Source: Pycnococcus provasolii
Taxonomy: Eukaryota > Chlorophyta > Pseudoscourfieldiophyceae > Pseudoscourfieldiales > Pycnococcaceae
DNA length: 64,000 nucleotides
Direction: 5' to 3'
Assembly (NCBI GenBank): GCA_938743325.2
Contig: OW568861.1
Span: forward strand, 434,001 to 498,000
In this document: piece by piece, positions 25,508 to 36,086 of the stretch
Layout of the letters: every line of letters starts with the position of its first letter
Numbering within the stretch: position 1 is the first letter of the stretch
The notes under the pieces: generated by a model
What the model saw: the letters and a program-made list of their open reading frames with translations, nothing else
Told to the model about the DNA's origin: nothing
The model's database searches: none
Translations under genes and position numbers: made by a program

Positions 25508-26466
25508 TCGTCGTCGCCGCCGCCCATGGGAGGTCGGCTGTCGAAGCCCATGTCCATGTCGTACCGGCTGCCGCCAAAGCCACCGCCAGGTCCGCCGCCC
25601 ACGGAAGGCCCGAAGTCTCCCTTGAGCGCGCGGTCTCGCATCTTGTCCACCTTGGACTTGTCGATCTCGAGCGCCTTGCGCTTCATGACGTCCTTCGTGT
25701 CGTTGATTTTGCTCTGAATGATCATCTTGTGCAGCTTCTCCTCGTGGCTCTCCATCTCGGTGTACTGCTTCACCTGAGTCACGTTCACCGGCTCACGCTG
25801 TCCAAGTGAGATGACCTCGTCGAACGCAAAGATGAGCTCGAACGCTGCCCGTCCGACGTTGTCCTCGTCGACGCTTGGGACGTACTCGGGCACAACCTTG
25901 CTGAGCAGGCGAAGCGTTTCGAGGTCCTCGACGATGTTGCTCTGCTTGTTGGTTACGAGCATGAGGTACAGTCCTTCCATGGGGTGGTACACGTACCGCA
26001 CGTTCTCCGTTTCCACGTACGTGTGCTGCTTTCCCCCTGATCCGACGAGCTTGGGAAAGGCTGCGAGAAGTCCCTCGATGCGTATGCGCGTCATCTCGAC
26101 GAACTGGCGCGCGACGAGCGCCTTGCCCGTCTTCGTGACGATCGCGCACGAGAGAACCACCTGGTCGGTTGGAGTATGACGATCACGTCGTGTGTTGTGT
26201 TGTGCGTGGATCGCGTGGGTCGTTTGCATACAAAACGTGAGTCTATTGCGTATTACGTGTGATCGCACGCTGAGACAGGATCGCGCGCGCGACAAAAAAA
26301 CGGACGCAGGACCGACCCCGCCCAGGACGCCGACCACACAACAACAACAAGCAAGCAAGCACCAAAGCACAAGCACACAGCCCACCAAGCGAGCACCAAA
26401 CCAAGCACACTAACAAGCATAACCACAACAGCATAAGCACACAAGCATAACCACAAGACGCACCAT
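24478..26466 (-). CDS. ARCN1: Coatomer subunit delta (delta-COP), two exons
   Basis: Exon 2 (24478-26160) encodes the whole body: VVLSCAIVTKTGKALVARQFVEMTRIRIEG and HTYVETENVRYVYHPMEGLY match the longin domain, and the C-terminal half is the mu-homology domain. A good model puts the start codon alone in exon 1 (26464-26466), followed by donor GTGCGT and an intron of 303 bp ending CCGACCAG. This gives 561 residues beginning MVVLS, as in other delta-COPs (511-548). The middle holds a Gly/Met-rich linker (GMGMGMG then poly-Gly). It is part of the F-subcomplex of COPI for Golgi-to-ER transport. Confidence 0.93.
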
Positions 26467-27518
26467 CCTAACACCGAGACACTCCTTCCTCTTAGGACAC
26501 CGAGAGACGACGCCACCCACGAGGACGCAGAAATCTGGTCGGCGAGTGCCGATGGAGCAGCGGGGCGGAGGTCGAACGGGAAGAGCGAGAAACTGAAAAG
26601 GAAAAGGAGGGTTTGGGAGAAAACGCTGCCGGGGGGGATACCTCTTCCTTGCGACTCCTGGTACAGTATTACAAAACCCCTCTTTAGTACAGGCACGCGC
26701 GCACTCGTTTTCCGTACAGTAGTGGCGCTGTGGCGCTGTAGTCTACCTTTAAGGTTACCTATTGGCTATTGGAGTGGTATGTAGGCTTGGTCCCTGGCTA
26801 CGTCGTAATGGTCCGTGGTGGTAGGCTTCGTCGGTGGTGGTAGGCTTCGTCTGTGGTGGTACGCTTCGTCGGTGGTGGTACGCTTCGTCGGTGGTGGTAC
26901 GCTTCGTCGGTGGTGGTAGGCTTGGTCGGCTTAGTACTACGATACTTCTATGTATGACCTCACTATGGCGTTGGTATGAAGTCGAGTTTGCATTTGAGCA
27001 GGAACCGACACTCCATCTCTCCATTGTCGCTCCCTTGCAATTGGACTCATCAGGTGTCAGGTGTCAGGACCTGGTGTCAGGTGTGATGAGATCGATTGCT
27101 AGTTCTATCGATGGCAATCGATGGCATATGGACCAATATGGGCATCAATCAGGTGGAATCATCAGACATGAGGCAAGAGAGTCCGGAAGGAAGTAGAATC
27201 ACGCCTGTGGCAGGCTGCGTTCGTTTTCGTTTTCCCTTCGTTTCATAGGTACATACACGTGCCTGCAACGCAACTCTGCAGCAATGCATGCAGACTTGCA
27301 GAGCAATGCAATGCGTGCGTGCGACGTGCGTGCGTGAACGCATGTATTTTGTTCTGCACTGTAGGGTAGGAACGATGCATGTGAAGCCGCACCCCAACAG
27401 GGTCGTGCTCGTGCTGCTCAACAAGGCAAGGCAGAAGAAATAACCTCGCCCTTCCAAGTTCCTGCCCAGCCCCAGCACAACAAGAAAGAAACAAGCAAAA
27501 AGCAAGCAAGCAAGCACC
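26467..27518. other. Long gene-free region with 19-bp tandem repeat
   Basis: About 26815-26935 is a tandem repeat of a 19-bp unit of the form CGTCGGTGGTGGTACGCTT, about six copies. Elsewhere there is CAAGCA-type low complexity (26340-26430) and CAGGTGTCAGG repeats near 27050. No gene is recognised. Confidence 0.7.
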
Positions 27519-28477
27519 ATGGCGGTCTCAGCCGACAAGATTAAGCTCGAAGAGGTGCGTGTCAACGGAGTATGACTGGAGTTGGGCGACGGGTCTCACT
27601 TAAAGAGGGCACGGCCAGAAGCCTCCGCAGCCTTGCAAGTTGCGGAGGCTTACCTCATGGCGTGTCGTAGTTGTGCTTGTGCGTGGTGAACGCGTTCAGG
27701 GGGACAAGGCGACGTGCCTCTCGTCTCGTCCGAGGGTTTTGCATGCGGGACAGGAAAGTGGTGGTTCCTGCGTCGCAAAAAAGGCGAAGTCTTTCTTCCT
27801 CGGAAGTGCAAGTAGGCTGACGCGTTTTCTTCTTCTGGTGGGTGGTGTGGTTTGGCTTGACGACGACATTGTATAACAAGAGCGACAGACGACACATGAC
27901 AAACTTTGCTAACTTGACGTGAAAAACGCACAAAACTTTCACACACCAACCTTAAACATATAACATCGCAGAAGGATGAGTTCAAAATCATGAACAACAC
28001 ACCAAAGCAGTGGGGTGTCATTATTGGCCTTCTTCTGCTCCTCTACCTCTGCATGAGTCTGTTCATGTATGGCCTGTTGGAAATTGCTCTGGAGACGCGT
28101 AACAACGACTACATGACGATGCCTGACATATACTATGGTACGTGGCCCAATTTTCTTTTTCGTTCCTTCTTCAAGTCTTGTGCAAGGTGGTTTTAACGTA
28201 TACACTCCCTCCTCCTCCTCCAACAACAACAACAACAACAACAGGAGCGTACGAGTCGATGAAGCAGCCGTCGGGTGGCTGGAAGGACGGCGCTGGCTGG
28301 TCGCGTCCGAACGGATGTGAGTACGGGAAAGTTCCGTCGGAGATGGCCTCGGGTAAGGACAACATTGAGTGCAAGGGTGACAAGTGGGCGATTTTCCCGT
28401 GGGTGCAAGAGGCGAAGAAAGGCACAGAGTGCGAAGGAAAGACGATGACGATTCTGGGCAAGTGCACGAACCCGTAA
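27519..28477 (+). CDS. Small three-exon membrane protein with Cys-containing lumenal tail
   Basis: Exons 27519-27554, 27972-28137 and 28245-28477 (donors GTGCGT and GTACGT) join in phase to give 144 residues. The start MAVSADKIKLEE lies in a Kozak-like ACCATGG. One membrane span (about 25-46, GVIIGLLLLLYLCMSLFMYGL) is followed by a lumenal/extracytoplasmic tail with Cys residues (NGCEYG, ECKGDKW, ECEGKT, KCTNP). The short first exon with a 417-bp intron resembles the EFL gene structure nearby. No family is recognised. The splice model is inferred from sequence alone, but all junctions are GT-AG and phases agree. Confidence 0.72.
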
Positions 28478-28580
28478 AGTTGCTTATTGTGGGATAAGCT
28501 TTTAGCTTGAAACGGAACAAGGATGGAATCAGAGAACGAAGATGTTACCTACTCTTACACAGATTTTTATAAATATTTAC

Positions 28581-29498
28581 TCACCTTTTGCGGCAGAGCG
28601 CAACACCGTCGCCGATGGGTAGAAGCGAGTACGTCCAACGTTCGTCGTGGAACAGAGTAGCGTTAAGCTGTCGAATGGACTCGGTTGTTTTGTCTGCATG
28701 TTCAGGGTCAGCCACCTTACCTTTCCACAATACGTTGTCCAGGACGACGACGCCTCCCGTGCGCAGGAGCGGGTACACGAGCTGCACGTACTCGTCATAC
28801 GCACGCTTGTTGGCGTCAACAAACGCGATGTCCACCGTTCCTGGCTGTGCCCACCACGACGCGTCGAACTCGCCAGATTCATCTTTCCACGCCGTGACGT
28901 CCTGCCCGTCCTGCTGTGCAAGTGCGCGCAGCGTTTCCACGGCGTCCCCAAGCACGACGTCGATGCGGCTGCGCACACCCGCCTTTTCCCAGTACTGCTC
29001 GGCAAGAACGAGAGGCCGTTCGTCCGACTCTAGGCCCAGCAGTCTCGCGTGCTTGTCGTTGTTCATAGCCATTGCCATAGCAAGGCTGCTATATCCGGTG
29101 AAGACGCCAATTTCCACAACCTTGCGCGCGTTTGTGATTTCCACGAGCATTTGCAGAAACACGCCCTGCTCCGGGGGCACCTGCATCTGCGCTCCGTGTG
29201 GATAGTCGCACGTCGCCGCTCGTAGGTCACGCAAGGTTTGGTGTTCTCGCGTGTGTTCGAGTATGTACTCGTACAGGTGCGTGTTGAGTGGTAGGAGTGG
29301 TTTGGGAACACGGGAGGATGAAGCACCTGAGAGTGTTGATGATTTCGTGACGACGTGGCGGCGACGACATGAGGTGCGACATGCGGCGGCGGGGAAGGGA
29401 AACAACACCCTGGTGTGTTGTTGTTGCTTATGATGAGTTCGTTTTCTTGCGACTTGCACCACTTGCTGAGAGGTGTGCTGCGCAGGTGGTGCGCGCAT
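28581..29498 (-). CDS. CCoAOMT-like class I O-methyltransferase
   Basis: 305 residues from the ATG at 29498; a longer open frame reaches 29792 without a domain. The leader of about 65 residues is basic and Gln/Ser-rich and may target an organelle. The body is the O-methyltransferase_3 (caffeoyl-CoA/catechol OMT) fold: SAM motif I KVVEIGVFTGYSSLAMA, an acidic LGLESDE, motif GTVDIAFVDANKRAY with the metal-binding Asp, and GGVVVLDNVLWKGKVAD. It methylates a hydroxyl in a divalent-cation-dependent way. In algae the substrate is unknown; bacterial-type relatives are common. Confidence 0.88.
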   Translation of the reverse strand: MRAPPAQHTSQQVVQVARKRTHHKQQQHTRVLFPFPAAACRTSCRRRHVVTKSSTLSGASSSRVPKPLLPLNTHLYEYILEHTREHQTLRDLRAATCDYPHGAQMQVPPEQGVFLQMLVEITNARKVVEIGVFTGYSSLAMAMAMNNDKHARLLGLESDERPLVLAEQYWEKAGVRSRIDVVLGDAVETLRALAQQDGQDVTAWKDESGEFDASWWAQPGTVDIAFVDANKRAYDEYVQLVYPLLRTGGVVVLDNVLWKGKVADPEHADKTTESIRQLNATLFHDERWTYSLLPIGDGVALCRKR

Positions 29499-30365
29499 TC
29501 TTACCACCGCCAGCGTCAATCGTGGCGTTAGTAATCTTGAAGTCGTCGAGAAGCAAGTCGTCGAGAGTGAAATAATATCAAAAGTCACACACAGAATCAA
29601 ATATGAAGAAACCCCCGAAAAAGTAAAAGGAAAAAGGAAACCCCTAAACCCATCTATGGGGACCGCCGCCGCCAGAATGGAAATCGTAGGGTCGGAAAAC
29701 CCTGAGGACCTGAACCAAATGCTAAGTCGGAGTTTAGGGTTTTGCATGCAAGGGTCGACAGGACTGGAGGTGGGTCGAGCACCAAACTGCAAAAGCAGTT
29801 TACGATAGTGCTGCTCCGACTGTAGTACTTACGAAGGGCCGTTTTCGCCCTGCCACAACTCCTGCAACAGCGAACAGCGTAGGGTAGTCCAGGGATGAGG
29901 GGCTCATCATGATCCCGTGTTGACGTCGGTCGCGCCTCCTGATGAGGTGAGGGCCCTCCTCTTGAGGGCTCTGCTTTGTTGGTTTCCCAACCCAACAGAA
30001 CAAAAACAAAGAAAGTCGAAAGTGGGAACAAGAACCACCTGGAGGGGCGAGGTGAGGGGCGAAGATTCCCCAACCACAACCCTGCAGTAATGCAGTTTGT
30101 TGTTGCTCTGCTCCTCGAGGCTCGAGCTAGGGTAAGGTAAGGTAGGGTATGCTGATTTCCCTCCCTCCCTCTCGACCTCGAGGGGAGGGGATGAGCATTG
30201 AGCCGCCGCCGCGCCTTCCCCTCCCCTCCCCTCCTCCCCTCTCCTCCACCCCTCCCCTCCCCTGCCCCTGCCCCTTCCCAACAACTGCCGCCTCCTTTTC
30301 CCCATTCCTGCTCGCTCCTCCTTCAGTTCTTCCTCAACAATTACTGACAAGTACATACACCCAAA
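29499..30365. promoter_or_regulatory. Upstream region of EFL; C/T-rich tract
   Basis: No gene is seen. Positions about 30160-30300 are strongly pyrimidine-rich (CCCTCCCCTCC-type), as in promoters of highly expressed genes. AACCCCTAAACCC occurs once near 29640. A 5' TOP-like role for the tract is conjecture. Confidence 0.4.
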
Positions 30366-32300
30366 ATGGCGGAAGAGAAGGTACGTGTTACTTGTGTGTG
30401 CTTATTTCCTGGTTGTCTCTCCTTGGTGGTGGTTGTGTCTCTTTGTCTCTCCTTGTTGATCTATCTTTTTATTTTTTGGTTTGGATTTGTTTTTTTGCTT
30501 TTTTCTTTTTTTTTTCTGGTAGGTTTTTTTGATGAATGATCTCACTCTCCCCTTTCCTCCATTCTTAATTCTTATGGCAGACCCACATGTCCATCGTCAT
30601 CTGCGGCCACGTCGACTCTGGCAAGTCGACGACCACCGGCCGCCTCCTCTTCGAGCTCGGAGGTATCCCCGAGCGTGAGATGGAGAAGTACGTTTTTTTC
30701 CCCCTCTCTCGATGACTTTTTTTGATGTTAACATCCTTCTCATCATCATCATCTTCGTGATGATGAGGGTGAGGGTGGTGGTGGTGGTGGTGGCAAACAG
30801 CCAAAAAGGAGGCATACACACACCTGTCAACAACCAACAACCAACCAAAAATAAAAAGACGTTCGTTCTGACCAACAACTTTTTTCTTTTTTTATCAACT
30901 TCTCAGGTTGAAGGCTGAGGCTGATGCGCTCGGCAAGTCTTCGTTCGCCTTCGCTTTCTACATGGACCGTCAGAAGGAGGAGCGCGCTCGTGGTGTCACC
31001 ATCTCGTGCACGACGAAGGAGTTCTTCACTGACAAGTGGCACTACACCGTACGTCTCTTTTGTTGATTACTATCACCCTGATTTGACTAGTTTTGATCTC
31101 ATCACCAAAAAAACTCACTCACTCATCATTCATTCTCTCTCTTCTCTTCTCTTATGATAGATCATCGATGCCCCCGGTCACCGTGACTTCATCAAGAACA
31201 TGATTTCCGGAGCCGCCCAGGCTGACGTCGCGCTTCTCATGGTCCCCGCCGATGGCAACTTCACCACGGCGATCCAGAAGGGCAACCACAAGGCTGGCGA
31301 GGTGCAGGGACAGACGCGCCAGCACGCGCGCCTCATTAACCTGCTCGGAGTCAAGCAGCTCGCGGTTGGCGTGAACAAGATGGACGCCGCCATCGGCGGA
31401 GCGTACAGCGAGGAACGCTACAACGAGATCATGAAGGAGATGAGGAACACCCTCGTCCGCGTCGGCTGGAAGAAGGACTTCGTCGAGAAGTCCGTGGCCA
31501 TCCTCCCCATCTCGGGATGGAACGGCGACAACCTCCTCAGCAAGTCTGACAAGATGCCCTTCTGGAAGGGTGCCGACATCGAGACGCTCTCCGGCGTCAA
31601 GATTCACGTCGACTGCCTCAAGGATGTCCTCAACGACTTCTCCGAGCCGCCGACTCGTGAGACGGGCAAGGCCATGCGCGTTCCCATCTCGGGCATCTAC
31701 AAGATCAAGGGTGTCGGTGATGTGCTCACGGGACGTGTCGAGCAGGGAGTCGTCAAGCCTAACGACGAAGTGGTCTTCATGCCCACGCACACCCCCGGAA
31801 CGCCGTGCACGGGCAAGGTGTTCACGGTCGAGATGCACCACAAGAAGATCGAGGAGGGCAAGGCTGGCGACAACGTCGGCATGAACCTTAAGGGTCTCGA
31901 CAAGCAGAACATGCCCCGCACGGGAGACGTCATGATCCTCAAGTCGGACTCCACGCTCGGAGCCGCGGAGGACTTCAACGCGCAGGTGCAGATCCTCGAC
32001 ATCCCCGGCGAGCTCAAGGTGGGATACTCGCCCATCGGCTTCGTGCGCACGGGCCACGCCGCATGCCGCGTTAAGGACATTGTCTGGAAGGTGGGCAAGG
32101 AGACGGGAGGAAAGAAGCTCGAGTCTCCCCACTCGCTGAAGTCCAACGAGATGGCGGAGGTCGTCTTCGCGCCGTGCCAGCCCCTTGTCGTCGACAGCTT
32201 TAAGAACTGCGAGGGCCTCAGCCGCATCGCGTTCCTCGACGGAAACTCCGCGGTCATGCTTGGCAAGGTGACGAAGTGCACGCAGAAGGTGATGAAGTAA
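30366..32300 (+). CDS. EFL: Elongation factor-like GTPase (EFL), four exons
   Basis: Exons 30366-30380, 30581-30687, 30907-31048 and 31161-32300 give 467 residues; all junctions are GT-AG and in phase. GTPase motifs: [19 protein letters not shown]. Several segments are diagnostic of EFL and not EF-1alpha: [41 protein letters not shown], and the insertion [31 protein letters not shown] replaces EF-1alpha in many green algae and delivers aminoacyl-tRNA to the ribosome. All three introns lie in the first 20% of the coding sequence. Confidence 0.96.
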
Positions 32301-32542
32301 GCACCCTGAGCTTGGGTGGGGCTTGCATGAACTGTGTGGGTTCCAATAGTGATTTGATCATGAATAACAAAAAAGTAGGGGAGTGTTAGTCTGTGGAGAG
32401 TCTTAGACAAGGTAACATGGAATTTCTCTCCTCAAAAAAAAAAAAAGAAGAATATCATCAACACTTTTGTCTAAATTTTTGTTTTTTCTGTTGGTGATTA
32501 CTGACGTTGTTGTTGACACTCTCCTCAAGGATCCATCAAAAA

Positions 32543-33493
32543 TCAAAAGCGATGCTCCTTTGGCTCGAGGTCGCTCACCACGCGCGTCGGCAAGAGGCGG
32601 TAGTGAAAGCAAATCTCCTCAAAGTGACGCCTGAGGAAGAGAAGCACCGCAAGTAGGCTGTACACCTGCACCCAACCCCACTTAATCATCTCCAGGCTGC
32701 GAAGACGAAGTGGCACCACCTGGTGGTATGGCACACGCACGCGCGCCAGCGCCTTGAAGCTAGACCCGTCACCCCCGCTCTCCCAGCTCCCCGTGTACTC
32801 GTACGTGACGGTGTCGTTGCGCAGAAGGTAGCGGCTCAGCAACCCCGTCACTGTCATGTTCTCGGAGGCGTGCACGCCACCACCGTCCGCCGCGGGAAAG
32901 TCTGCGAGCGGGTTTTCCGTGTACACGGCACGGTGCGCGTTGTCCAGCAGCGCGTTCGACAGCTTCAGCGAGAGCTCTCCGTCCACGTAGCCCAACGATC
33001 CGGGAACGGCTGAGGAAAGCGTCGCGTACGCAAGCGCGGTGGTGCTCATGGTCGTGCGTCCATCCAACTTGTAGTCGAAAGATGCAAGCAGCTTCATGCC
33101 GTGCACGGGGAAGCCTGGCGTTGCGTCAACGACGACGTCGAAGTACTCCACCTTGCCGTCGCCGTTGACGTCGTTTGGCGTCGCGCTGGCGGTACCCGGC
33201 ACGGTACGTGCGGGCGACAGCGCGTCGTTGAGGTTTGGCAGCGTCGTGAAGACCGCCTCGCGGTCGCTTCCCTGCAGAACGAGCACAACGTCGTGGCGGA
33301 ACGACACGTCCGGCTGTGTGCGGTAGAAGTCCTCGCGCGGCCAGAGTCCGCCGACGGCGTATGCCGCCACCACGCTCAGCACAAATGCGCCGACGACGTT
33401 CCCGATGCGGAAGAGCGTGGCAAGTCCAAAACGTGGCGCGTAGTGGCGCCTTGCGACGGGCTCCGAGTACACCTGCATACACGTACGTGCCAT
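32543..33493 (-). CDS. TMEM231: TMEM231, ciliary transition-zone membrane protein
   Basis: 316 residues, close to the human length. There are two membrane spans (about 27-49 and 275-292) around a lumenal domain. Family-like strings are WPREDFYRTQPDVSFRHDVVLVLQG near the start, NDVNGDGKVEYFDV, GYVDGELSL, and the C-terminal EMIKWGWVQVYSLLAVLLFL. TMEM231 is part of the B9/MKS complex of the ciliary gate, so its presence argues that the organism keeps or recently kept a flagellate stage. Confidence 0.88.
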   Translation of the reverse strand: MARTCMQVYSEPVARRHYAPRFGLATLFRIGNVVGAFVLSVVAAYAVGGLWPREDFYRTQPDVSFRHDVVLVLQGSDREAVFTTLPNLNDALSPARTVPGTASATPNDVNGDGKVEYFDVVVDATPGFPVHGMKLLASFDYKLDGRTTMSTTALAYATLSSAVPGSLGYVDGELSLKLSNALLDNAHRAVYTENPLADFPAADGGGVHASENMTVTGLLSRYLLRNDTVTYEYTGSWESGGDGSSFKALARVRVPYHQVVPLRLRSLEMIKWGWVQVYSLLAVLLFLRRHFEEICFHYRLLPTRVVSDLEPKEHRF

Positions 33494-34150
33494 GTGTGAT
33501 GATGTATGTATATATATACGTTTTTAGTTCAAAAGAAAAAAGATTGATTTGAACAGGCAAAGAAGTCTCGCAAGCTTAAGAATGTCTCAAACAAAAAAAA
33601 AGGTAAAACGTGTTTCCTCCAGGCCGGACTCCTTAAAGTACACAAAACGCAAACGACTTCAAAGGCACCAAAAGGCAAGATACTTTGATACGATACGCAC
33701 CTGCGGCATAACCTGAGTTTAATCAACAGCAACTATAACGACAAGAGACGAGCTGAAAGAAAAGAGGCCTACCAGCGCACAGCACAGCGAGAGGTCCAGA
33801 GGCAGACAGCCAGCTTAACTAAAGGAAACAGCCAACAACCTTAAGGCCAGCAATCAAACCTTAAGGCAAATCACAAACGCACGCACGCACGCACCCGTCC
33901 GGCCTCGATGAAGTGAAATGAAATGAGCACGGGTTGCCCTGAAGTTGAGTTGAGTTGCGTTGCGTGATGAAAAAAGCAAGCTCGCTCGAGAGGGGGAGGG
34001 AGGTTGGCGCGAAACCTTCTCCTCTCAAGTCTCACCCAGTTCCATTTATCCTTCCCGTTTTCAATGTTTGTTTGGGGTTTTCAATGTTTGTTTGTTTCGG
34101 GGTTGGTAGGATGGTTGGGTTTGGTTTACACCCATTTTTTGCATGGATGG
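33494..34150. other. Gene-free spacer between divergent genes
   Basis: Contains AACCTTAAGGC repeats near 33840-33865, an ACGC run near 33880, and a short direct repeat TTTTCAATGTTTGTTTG (about 34060-34100). It may hold a short 5' exon of the cyclin gene, which is not identified. Confidence 0.4.
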
Positions 34151-34837
34151 ATGTCGTCCGCCACTCTACACGTTATTAGGTACCTGGCGACACAACGCCT
34201 GCAGACCGCGGCAGTCCTGCTGAAACTCAGCCAGACCGCGGCATGCACCGCGCAAGCTATACTGCACCGATTCTGCGAAACGCAGGAAATCGGCGAAAAC
34301 GACGTCAGCGCCGTCGCGCGCGCTTGCCTCTACCTCGGTGCGAAGATCGAGGAAGATGCAAGGCCGCTTCGTGAGATTATCACAGTCTTCGACCGCATCG
34401 ACAAGCGGAGAAAAGGGGAACCTTTGGAACTTCTCGACTACTCGAGCGACGAGTATGCGGCACTGCGGCACCAAACGGTGGAGCTAGAGCGCGAGGTGCT
34501 CTGCGAGCTGGGATTCCACCTGCACTGCGAGCGCGAGCACCCGCACAAGCTTGCCATGTCGTACCTGCGCGTGCTTGAGCTACCGCAGCTCATGCAGGCG
34601 GCGTGGTCATGCGCCAACGACAGCTTGCGTACGCCCTGCTGCGTTCGCTACCCCGCGAACGTCGTCGCTTGCGGATGCATCGCATTTGCGGCACGACACG
34701 CGGCCGTTTCACTTCCGGACGACCCGCCGTGGTGGCACCTCTTCTGCGACCCTGAAACGGAGGAAAGAAGTTTGCACGGCGTGCTCATGGAGCTCGCCAG
34801 ATTGCACGCTTGGCAAGCTCAGCGCGGAGCTGCCTGA
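34151..34837 (+). CDS. Cyclin L-like
   Basis: 228 residues from the ATG at 34151. There are two cyclin folds: TAAVLLKLSQTAACTAQAILHRF then ACLYLGAKIEEDARPLREII in the first; EREHPHKLAMSYLRVLELP, NDSLRTPCCVRYPANVVACGCI and DDPPWWHLF in the second, the wording of cyclin L. Partners are CDK10/11-type kinases, with a role in transcription and splicing. The N-terminus is shorter than in relatives, and TTATTAG at 34175-34181 could be an acceptor, so an upstream exon may be missing. The Arg/Ser tail of metazoan cyclin L is absent. Confidence 0.8.
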   Translation: MSSATLHVIRYLATQRLQTAAVLLKLSQTAACTAQAILHRFCETQEIGENDVSAVARACLYLGAKIEEDARPLREIITVFDRIDKRRKGEPLELLDYSSDEYAALRHQTVELEREVLCELGFHLHCEREHPHKLAMSYLRVLELPQLMQAAWSCANDSLRTPCCVRYPANVVACGCIAFAARHAAVSLPDDPPWWHLFCDPETEERSLHGVLMELARLHAWQAQRGAA

Positions 34838-34913
34838 TGACTGTGAAAAAACTAAGCTGTAATTTCAAAATGTATTCAATATGACAAGTTTTTTTTTCCG
34901 AAAGAAAAAGCTT

Positions 34914-36086
34914 TCAGTCGCGGTGCGACTGCATCTCTTCAAGCTGTGGTGGAACATAGCCTCGTTGTCTTTCACTTGGATTCAGGCGGAGGCGGTGTCT
35001 CAGCGCATTCACGGAGTTGTGGCTCATATCTGATAGCGCTTCCACCACCTCCTCCTTCGTCTCCTTAAGAACCGAGTTGAATTCCATGTACGATGCGCCT
35101 CGGCGAAGCCACGTGCGCTCAAGAACCTCGAAAATCACCACGTACAGGTCGTCCGCAAACTCGTCGCCCTCCTCCACGAGCAGGGATCCGACGGCGACGC
35201 TCACCGCGGTCACCGCCTCCTTTTTTGCCCTTGATGGCTGCGTGCCGACGTTGCTTTTGGACACGTTGCTGATCTCAAGAAGCGTCATCGTGATATTCAC
35301 ACCCGCTGCCGCGAACGGGTATTCCCACTCCGCCCGCTTACCTTCCTTCTTAAGCAGAAGTCGTTGGAATGTTTGTGACTCGTGCCTTGCGAAGTGTAGA
35401 AGCTGCTGCAGTGCCAACAGGCCCGCGCCGCGAAAGTCCGTCGTTGGGTCCTCGCCCTGATATCCAAGCTTCTTCCACTGCGCGTGCTTCAGCGCGACGA
35501 GTTCCTCCTCCGGAAAGGAGAGCGACCAGAGCTCGCGCAGCAGTGAGCAGTGATCATCGTTGTCCGGGTCGTACGGCGTGGCTGAGCGTTCGCGTAGCGC
35601 CTCGAGGCGAGCCCTTTGCGCGCTGCTGAGCTCGAGCACGACTTCTGTGCGCGTCAGGCAGTTCCACAAGTGCACGATGCTCGACACGATGCTTGCAAAC
35701 CACCCTTTCCCGCCGCCGTACGCATCCACCGTCCGGCCCGCGGGTGGTGAAGCGGGGCTGAGCGACGACCACCCATCGCCGGCGCGCTCTTCGTCGCCGG
35801 CGCGTCGTGCAGGCGTGGTTGCGGGCGTGTAGTCGATGTCACGTGCCGTCGTGAACGACACGTCGTCATTCACGTCTGATTCATCTTCGCTCAGCAAGGT
35901 TGTTGTTCTGTCGTCTTTCTGCCCGCGACGCCGCAGACCGCCTTCAGTCAGCCCGCCGCCCCTCGACACGACGCCGTCTTCGTCGTTCGCGTCGTCGTCA
36001 TGTCTCCCTTCTCTCTCTTGCGGCGGCGAGGGTACGGCGGAGGGGAGGCGTGCGGGCGAGTTGGAGAGCGAGGCGAACGACGTCAT
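34914..36086 (-). CDS. ELMO-domain protein
   Basis: 390 residues from ATG 36086; the frame is open further upstream but only Pro-rich. The N-terminal 110 residues are disordered and acidic. The ELMO domain (about 160-370) shows LLRELWSLSFPEEELVALKHAQWKKLGYQGEDPTTDFRGAGLLALQQLLHFAR, the family signature including the GFQG..P..DFRG-like core. ELMO-domain proteins act as GAPs for Arf/Arl small GTPases. Small plant-type ELMODs of this layout are Golgi- or cilia-linked in other taxa; the target here is unknown. Confidence 0.9.
   Translation of the reverse strand: MTSFASLSNSPARLPSAVPSPPQEREGRHDDDANDEDGVVSRGGGLTEGGLRRRGQKDDRTTTLLSEDESDVNDDVSFTTARDIDYTPATTPARRAGDEERAGDGWSSLSPASPPAGRTVDAYGGGKGWFASIVSSIVHLWNCLTRTEVVLELSSAQRARLEALRERSATPYDPDNDDHCSLLRELWSLSFPEEELVALKHAQWKKLGYQGEDPTTDFRGAGLLALQQLLHFARHESQTFQRLLLKKEGKRAEWEYPFAAAGVNITMTLLEISNVSKSNVGTQPSRAKKEAVTAVSVAVGSLLVEEGDEFADDLYVVIFEVLERTWLRRGASYMEFNSVLKETKEEVVEALSDMSHNSVNALRHRLRLNPSERQRGYVPPQLEEMQSHRD

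Noticed and set aside
26815-26935. Coding repeat protein on the minus strand
   Set aside because: The repeat unit is 19 bp, not a multiple of three, so the apparent peptide repeat is a by-product of a non-coding tandem repeat.
31152-32132. 326-codon minus-strand frame opposite EFL
   Set aside because: Mirror of the highly biased EFL codons (a known artefact for EF-type genes).
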